A DNA stretch of 64,000 bases. Origin: Schaedlerella arabinosiphila. Lineage in GTDB: Bacteria; Bacillota; Clostridia; Lachnospirales; Lachnospiraceae. The DNA is taken from contig NZ_RHJS01000002.1 in assembly GCF_003885045.1 (NCBI RefSeq), positions 2,604,001-2,668,000 on the forward strand. Direction: 5' to 3'. The notes below the pieces were generated by a model. That model was given only the letters and a program-made list of their open reading frames with translations, ran no database searches and was not told the origin of the DNA. Shown here piece after piece: positions 60,978 through 64,000 of the stretch (the stretch's first letter is position 1; the number at the start of each line of letters is the position of its first letter). A program made the translations under genes and the position numbers.

Positions 60978-61610
60978 TTATTGGAACATTCTGTAAAGAA
61001 CATTCATAAATCCAGCGATAAATGCCAAAATCCCCAATAAAACAACAAATGTCTCCAGGTCAAACCGGTGGGTCAGTGTGCGGACTGCAAGATCTCCGCC
61101 GACCTCCTGCCCTTTCACCACCAGCTTCCCCTGAAAGCCTTCTCTCTCACTCAGGTAAAAACTGATCCCGGCATAATCGCCGGACCCGGATTCTGACAGC
61201 CTCAGTATATAGTTCTTTCCTTTCGTGCCCTTCAAAGTCTGAAATTTCAATATATTAAACTTATTATTTTTAATCTCTGATCCCGGCACAGTCTCTGTCC
61301 GGACTGCTTCGCCGCTCTCTCCATCAAGAATCGAATATTCCAATCCTACATTCCCGACGTCGCCGATGACCGTGGCTTTCAGATTGATTCCGTCTATGGA
61401 ATCCTCAGCGCATGTAAAAGACTGTGTAATCTCTTCTCCCGCAGCCGGAATCCCGGTTCCGATCAACTCGGCGGAATCCGTATTCCGGTCATACAGATAC
61501 GTATTTTTATCAATATGAGCATAAAAATATGCAAAAACCAGCACTCCAATGCCCAGTATGACAATTCCCAATTTCTTTTTCATATTCTGTAAACCCTCTG
61601 TTCTGATCAT
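60978..61610 (-). CDS. Membrane protein with beta-rich extracellular domain, unknown
   Basis: The 210-residue protein has a membrane helix at each end (about residues 13-26 and 182-207). Between them is a beta-sandwich-like region with TQSFTCAEDSIDGINLKATV and LRLSESGSGDYAGISFYLSE. No family was recognised. The start may be the ATG at 61610 or the one at 61583. It lies between the Wzt and the large GT genes and is likely to work with export or chain handling. Confidence 0.75.
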   Translation of the reverse strand: MIRTEGLQNMKKKLGIVILGIGVLVFAYFYAHIDKNTYLYDRNTDSAELIGTGIPAAGEEITQSFTCAEDSIDGINLKATVIGDVGNVGLEYSILDGESGEAVRTETVPGSEIKNNKFNILKFQTLKGTKGKNYILRLSESGSGDYAGISFYLSEREGFQGKLVVKGQEVGGDLAVRTLTHRFDLETFVVLLGILAFIAGFMNVLYRMFQ

Positions 61611-61648
61611 TTCCTGCTTTTATTATACTATAAAAGCAAAAGAAACTG

Positions 61649-62383
61649 TTAAGATTCCGCATAAATTTTACATATATTTTTCGCGTCACCGAACATTTTT
61701 AAACGGCCTTTTTCCAGCCAGACAATTTTATTGCAGATTTTCTCGACCTGTTCCAGGCTGTGGGATACAAAAAGTATGGTGGTTCCTTTCTTCTGCATAT
61801 TCCCGATTCGTTCCTCGCATTTTTCCTGAAATCGAAAATCCCCCACCGACAGAACCTCATCACAAATCAAGATGTCCGGCACTCCGATCGTAGCAATCGC
61901 AAAAGCCAATCTGGAAACCATACCGGAAGAAAAATTCTTGACCGGAACATTCATAAAATCTCCCAGTTCCGAAAACTTCACAATATCTTCATATTGCGCC
62001 TCCATCTGGGAACGGTTATATCCTAAAAGCGCACCATTTAAAAAAACGTTTTCTTTCGCCGTCAGATCCATGTCAAATCCGGCCCCCAACTCGATCAGGG
62101 GCGCCATATTGCCCCTCACCGACACTGTTCCTTTTGTGGGCTTCAACACACCGGCTATGATCTTTAGCATGGTGCTCTTCCCGCTCCCGTTGAGCCCCAC
62201 CAGCCCCAGGGACTCTCCCCGCCTGACTTCAAAAGAGATATCCTGCAGCGCCCAGAACTCATCATAAGAAACCTGTCTTTTTATACTTTTAATGACATAT
62301 TCCTTGAAGCTGTCAAATTTTTCCGAAGACAGGTTGAACCTCATTGACACATGGTCAACCGTCACAATCAGATCATTTTCCAT
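61649..62383 (-). CDS. wzt: Wzt-type polysaccharide ABC transporter ATPase
   Basis: The 244-residue protein has Walker A GLNGSGKST (63-71), signature FSSGM (151-155), Walker B ILICDE (171-176) and the H-loop VSHSLEQ. It energises export of a lipid-linked glycan with the permease at 62397. It stops right after the nucleotide-binding domain, without the C-terminal carbohydrate-recognition domain present in long Wzt proteins, so chain recognition must occur elsewhere or be unnecessary. Confidence 0.93.
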   Translation of the reverse strand: MENDLIVTVDHVSMRFNLSSEKFDSFKEYVIKSIKRQVSYDEFWALQDISFEVRRGESLGLVGLNGSGKSTMLKIIAGVLKPTKGTVSVRGNMAPLIELGAGFDMDLTAKENVFLNGALLGYNRSQMEAQYEDIVKFSELGDFMNVPVKNFSSGMVSRLAFAIATIGVPDILICDEVLSVGDFRFQEKCEERIGNMQKKGTTILFVSHSLEQVEKICNKIVWLEKGRLKMFGDAKNICKIYAES

Positions 62384-62396
62384 ATGCTAACTGCTC

Positions 62397-63173
62397 CTAT
62401 ATATTTAGTATAAACTCATCCTGGTTCTTATAGAATACATAGATTCCCAGGACGACCGCAGCCGCGCCTTCCAAAACCCCAATCACCACTGCGCCGAAGG
62501 ACGGCAATGTATTATAAAAAGCCAGATTCCGAAACATCTCCAGATAGTTCGTCAAAGGGTTCATCTGCACGATGAACCGAATCCTGTCCGGAAGCATGGA
62601 CATCGGGTAAATCACCGGCGTCAGATACATCAGACCTGTCGTAAACACGGAATACAGATGCATGATATCTCTGAACCGTACGGTCAGTGCCGCCAGAAGC
62701 ATCCCCACGCCCAAAGAAAATAAAACCACCATCAAAAGCGGAAACCACGACAAAAACAGCGTCCAGTGCAGCTCGGCCCTGACCGCAACCATCACGAGAA
62801 GCAATGCCGTGTAGGATGCCATCAGGTTGATAAAGCTGGAAAATATCCTTGCAAGCACAAACAGATATTTTGGAACATAAATTTTTTTAAGCAGAGCCGC
62901 ATTATTGATGATGGCAGTCATAGAACTTGTAGTCGCGTCGTTAAAAAAATTGAATATAACCTGGCCGCTCAGCACGTATAACGGAAAATTCTCGATATCA
63001 AATTTGAAAATATTCGAAAACACCACCGAAAGTATGATCATCATACAGAGGGGATTCAGCAGCGTCCACAAAACCCCCAGTACGGACCTTCTGTATTTGA
63101 TCTTTACATCCCGTGCAACCAGCTCAGACAATAACGGTTGAAATTTCAAAAAATTTTTTATATAATTTGACAC
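62397..63173 (-). CDS. wzm: Wzm-type polysaccharide ABC transporter permease
   Basis: The 258-residue protein has six membrane helices and the ABC-2 type pattern: LVARDVKIKYRRSVLGVLWTL, LNPLCMMIILSVVFS, PVIYPMSMLPDR, MNPLTNYLEMFRN. It exports the rhamnose-type glycan assembled by the GT2 enzyme. It is 13 bases upstream of wzt in the same operon. Confidence 0.94.
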   Translation of the reverse strand: MSNYIKNFLKFQPLLSELVARDVKIKYRRSVLGVLWTLLNPLCMMIILSVVFSNIFKFDIENFPLYVLSGQVIFNFFNDATTSSMTAIINNAALLKKIYVPKYLFVLARIFSSFINLMASYTALLLVMVAVRAELHWTLFLSWFPLLMVVLFSLGVGMLLAALTVRFRDIMHLYSVFTTGLMYLTPVIYPMSMLPDRIRFIVQMNPLTNYLEMFRNLAFYNTLPSFGAVVIGVLEGAAAVVLGIYVFYKNQDEFILNI

Positions 63174-63191
63174 AATCGCCTCCGAACACTT

Positions 63192-63737
63192 TTATAAATC
63201 CTTGATTCCGCCCCAATGCTGGTCTTTTTCTGAAATTGTCAGTTCCATGCCTTCCGGGATCGGCCATTTAACCCCGATCTGGGGATCGTTCCAAAAGAGC
63301 CCTCCCTCATCGTTGGGATGATAAAAATCCGTACATTTGTACGCAAATTCCGCAAAATCAGACAGCACCAAAAATCCATGGGCAAAATTTTTCGGAATAA
63401 AAAACTGCTTTTTATTCTCAGCAGAAAGAATCACTCCATGCCATTGCCCATAGGTAGGGGAACCTTTCCTTAAGTCTACCGCCACATCAAATACCTCGCC
63501 GTTGATCACGCGCACCAGCTTGTCCTGGGGATAGTTGATCTGAAAATGCAGTCCCCGCAGCACCCCTTTTTTAGAACCGGACTGGTTATCCTGTACAAAT
63601 TTCATATCAATCCCTGCAGCCTGATAGTCCTGGTAGTTGTAGGTTTCTGTAAAGTATCCCCTTTCGTCTCCGAACACTGCCGGCGTAATGATCTTTAACC
63701 CTTCTATATTACATGTCTCTACTGTGATTTTTCCCAT
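63192..63737 (-). CDS. rmlC: dTDP-4-dehydrorhamnose 3,5-epimerase
   Basis: The 181-residue cupin has VFGDERGYFTETYN, FVQDNQSGSKKGVLRGLHFQ (catalytic His), VDLRKGSPTYGQWHG, and FAHGFLVLSD. It epimerises dTDP-4-keto-6-deoxyglucose to the L-rhamnose configuration. The ATG at 63737 is preceded by GAGAGGA; upstream residues in the frame are non-conserved. It leads into the permease gene after 18 bases. Confidence 0.95.
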   Translation of the reverse strand: MGKITVETCNIEGLKIITPAVFGDERGYFTETYNYQDYQAAGIDMKFVQDNQSGSKKGVLRGLHFQINYPQDKLVRVINGEVFDVAVDLRKGSPTYGQWHGVILSAENKKQFFIPKNFAHGFLVLSDFAEFAYKCTDFYHPNDEGGLFWNDPQIGVKWPIPEGMELTISEKDQHWGGIKDL

Positions 63738-63803
63738 AATGTCATCCTCTCTGTCTCCTGGAAATATGCACAAACCGAACTTCGGTACCAAACGCGCTTC
63801 AAA

Positions 63804-64000
63804 CTATATCTGGTCGATGTATTTTCCGTCTAAAACGTCCTTTAAATATCTGCCGTATTGATTTTTCTGGTACAGCTTGCATGCCTCTCCCAGCTTCTGC
63901 TCATCAATCCATCCGTTATTATACGCGATCTCTTCCAGACAGGCAATCTTTCGATTCTGATGCGTCTCCACGGTCTTGACAAAATTCGTGGCGTCTACAA
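63804..64000 (-). CDS. rmlA: Glucose-1-phosphate thymidylyltransferase, C-terminal part, truncated by window edge
   Basis: The frame is open from the window edge to a TAG at 63804-63806. The residues NRKIACLEEIAYNNGWI and YGRYLKDVLDG match the C-terminus of RmlA. It makes dTDP-glucose, the precursor of both dTDP-rhamnose and dTDP-Qui3NFo. The start lies outside the window. Confidence 0.9.
   Translation of the reverse strand, partial: VDATNFVKTVETHQNRKIACLEEIAYNNGWIDEQKLGEACKLYQKNQYGRYLKDVLDGKYIDQI

Overview
The window looks like chromosome from an anaerobic gut Clostridia of the Lachnospiraceae type. The signs are Gram-positive surface machinery (class B sortase, SPKTG wall anchor, two LytR-CpsA-Psr ligases, an LTA-synthase-like enzyme), clear Shine-Dalgarno sites, mixed AT-rich and GC-richer gene blocks, a GerMN lipoprotein and expanded AAA-ATPase/PDDEXK genes. 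No genus can be fixed from sequence alone. No rRNA, tRNA or CRISPR array was seen.

Region 1 (1-16 kb) is an accessory and cell-surface island. Three P-loop ATPases with C-terminal PDDEXK-like motifs, an XRE regulator and a Schlafen AlbA-type ATPase are interspersed with four paralogous secreted proteins (here P1-P4). All four end exactly in SPKTGEF, a sortase-type pentapeptide with no following membrane anchor. P4 sits directly downstream of a class B sortase and an LCP gene; a transglutaminase-domain surface protein with a complete SPKTG anchor follows. In P2 and P3 the start-region ATG is out of frame with the signal peptide. All four copies carry the same structured 3' element.

Region 2 (16-21.6 kb) holds ugd, a Wzz-like protein with a degenerate kinase-like tail, and an IS1634-type insertion. 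The IS is flanked by identical 156-bp direct repeats that duplicate the promoter serving the Wzz-like gene.

Region 3 (21.9-40.3 kb, minus strand) is a long Wzx/Wzy polysaccharide operon led by a LoaP-type antiterminator with hairpin-rich leaders. It encodes a UDP-bacillosamine-type branch (PglE, PglD and PglC-like, with PglF at 42.5 kb), UDP-GalNAcA synthesis (WbpP/WbpO-like), four glycosyltransferase or ligase-like genes, a DUF362 protein, flippase and polymerase, and a QdtA/QdtB/N-formyltransferase cassette predicted to make dTDP-Qui3NFo.

Region 4 (40.4-64 kb, mostly minus strand) contains a proline/glycine-repeat LRR surface protein, PglF, GtrA, Glf, an LTA-synthase-like enzyme, GlmS, a cohesin-domain membrane protein, a second LCP ligase, rhamnosyltransferase-like enzymes, an acyltransferase, and a rhamnose/ABC-export block (RmlD, large GT2, Wzt, Wzm, RmlC, partial RmlA). 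The window therefore combines two glycan-export routes, their sugar-nucleotide supply and wall attachment. dTDP-glucose made by RmlA would feed both the rhamnose and the Qui3NFo branches; RmlB is not in the window.
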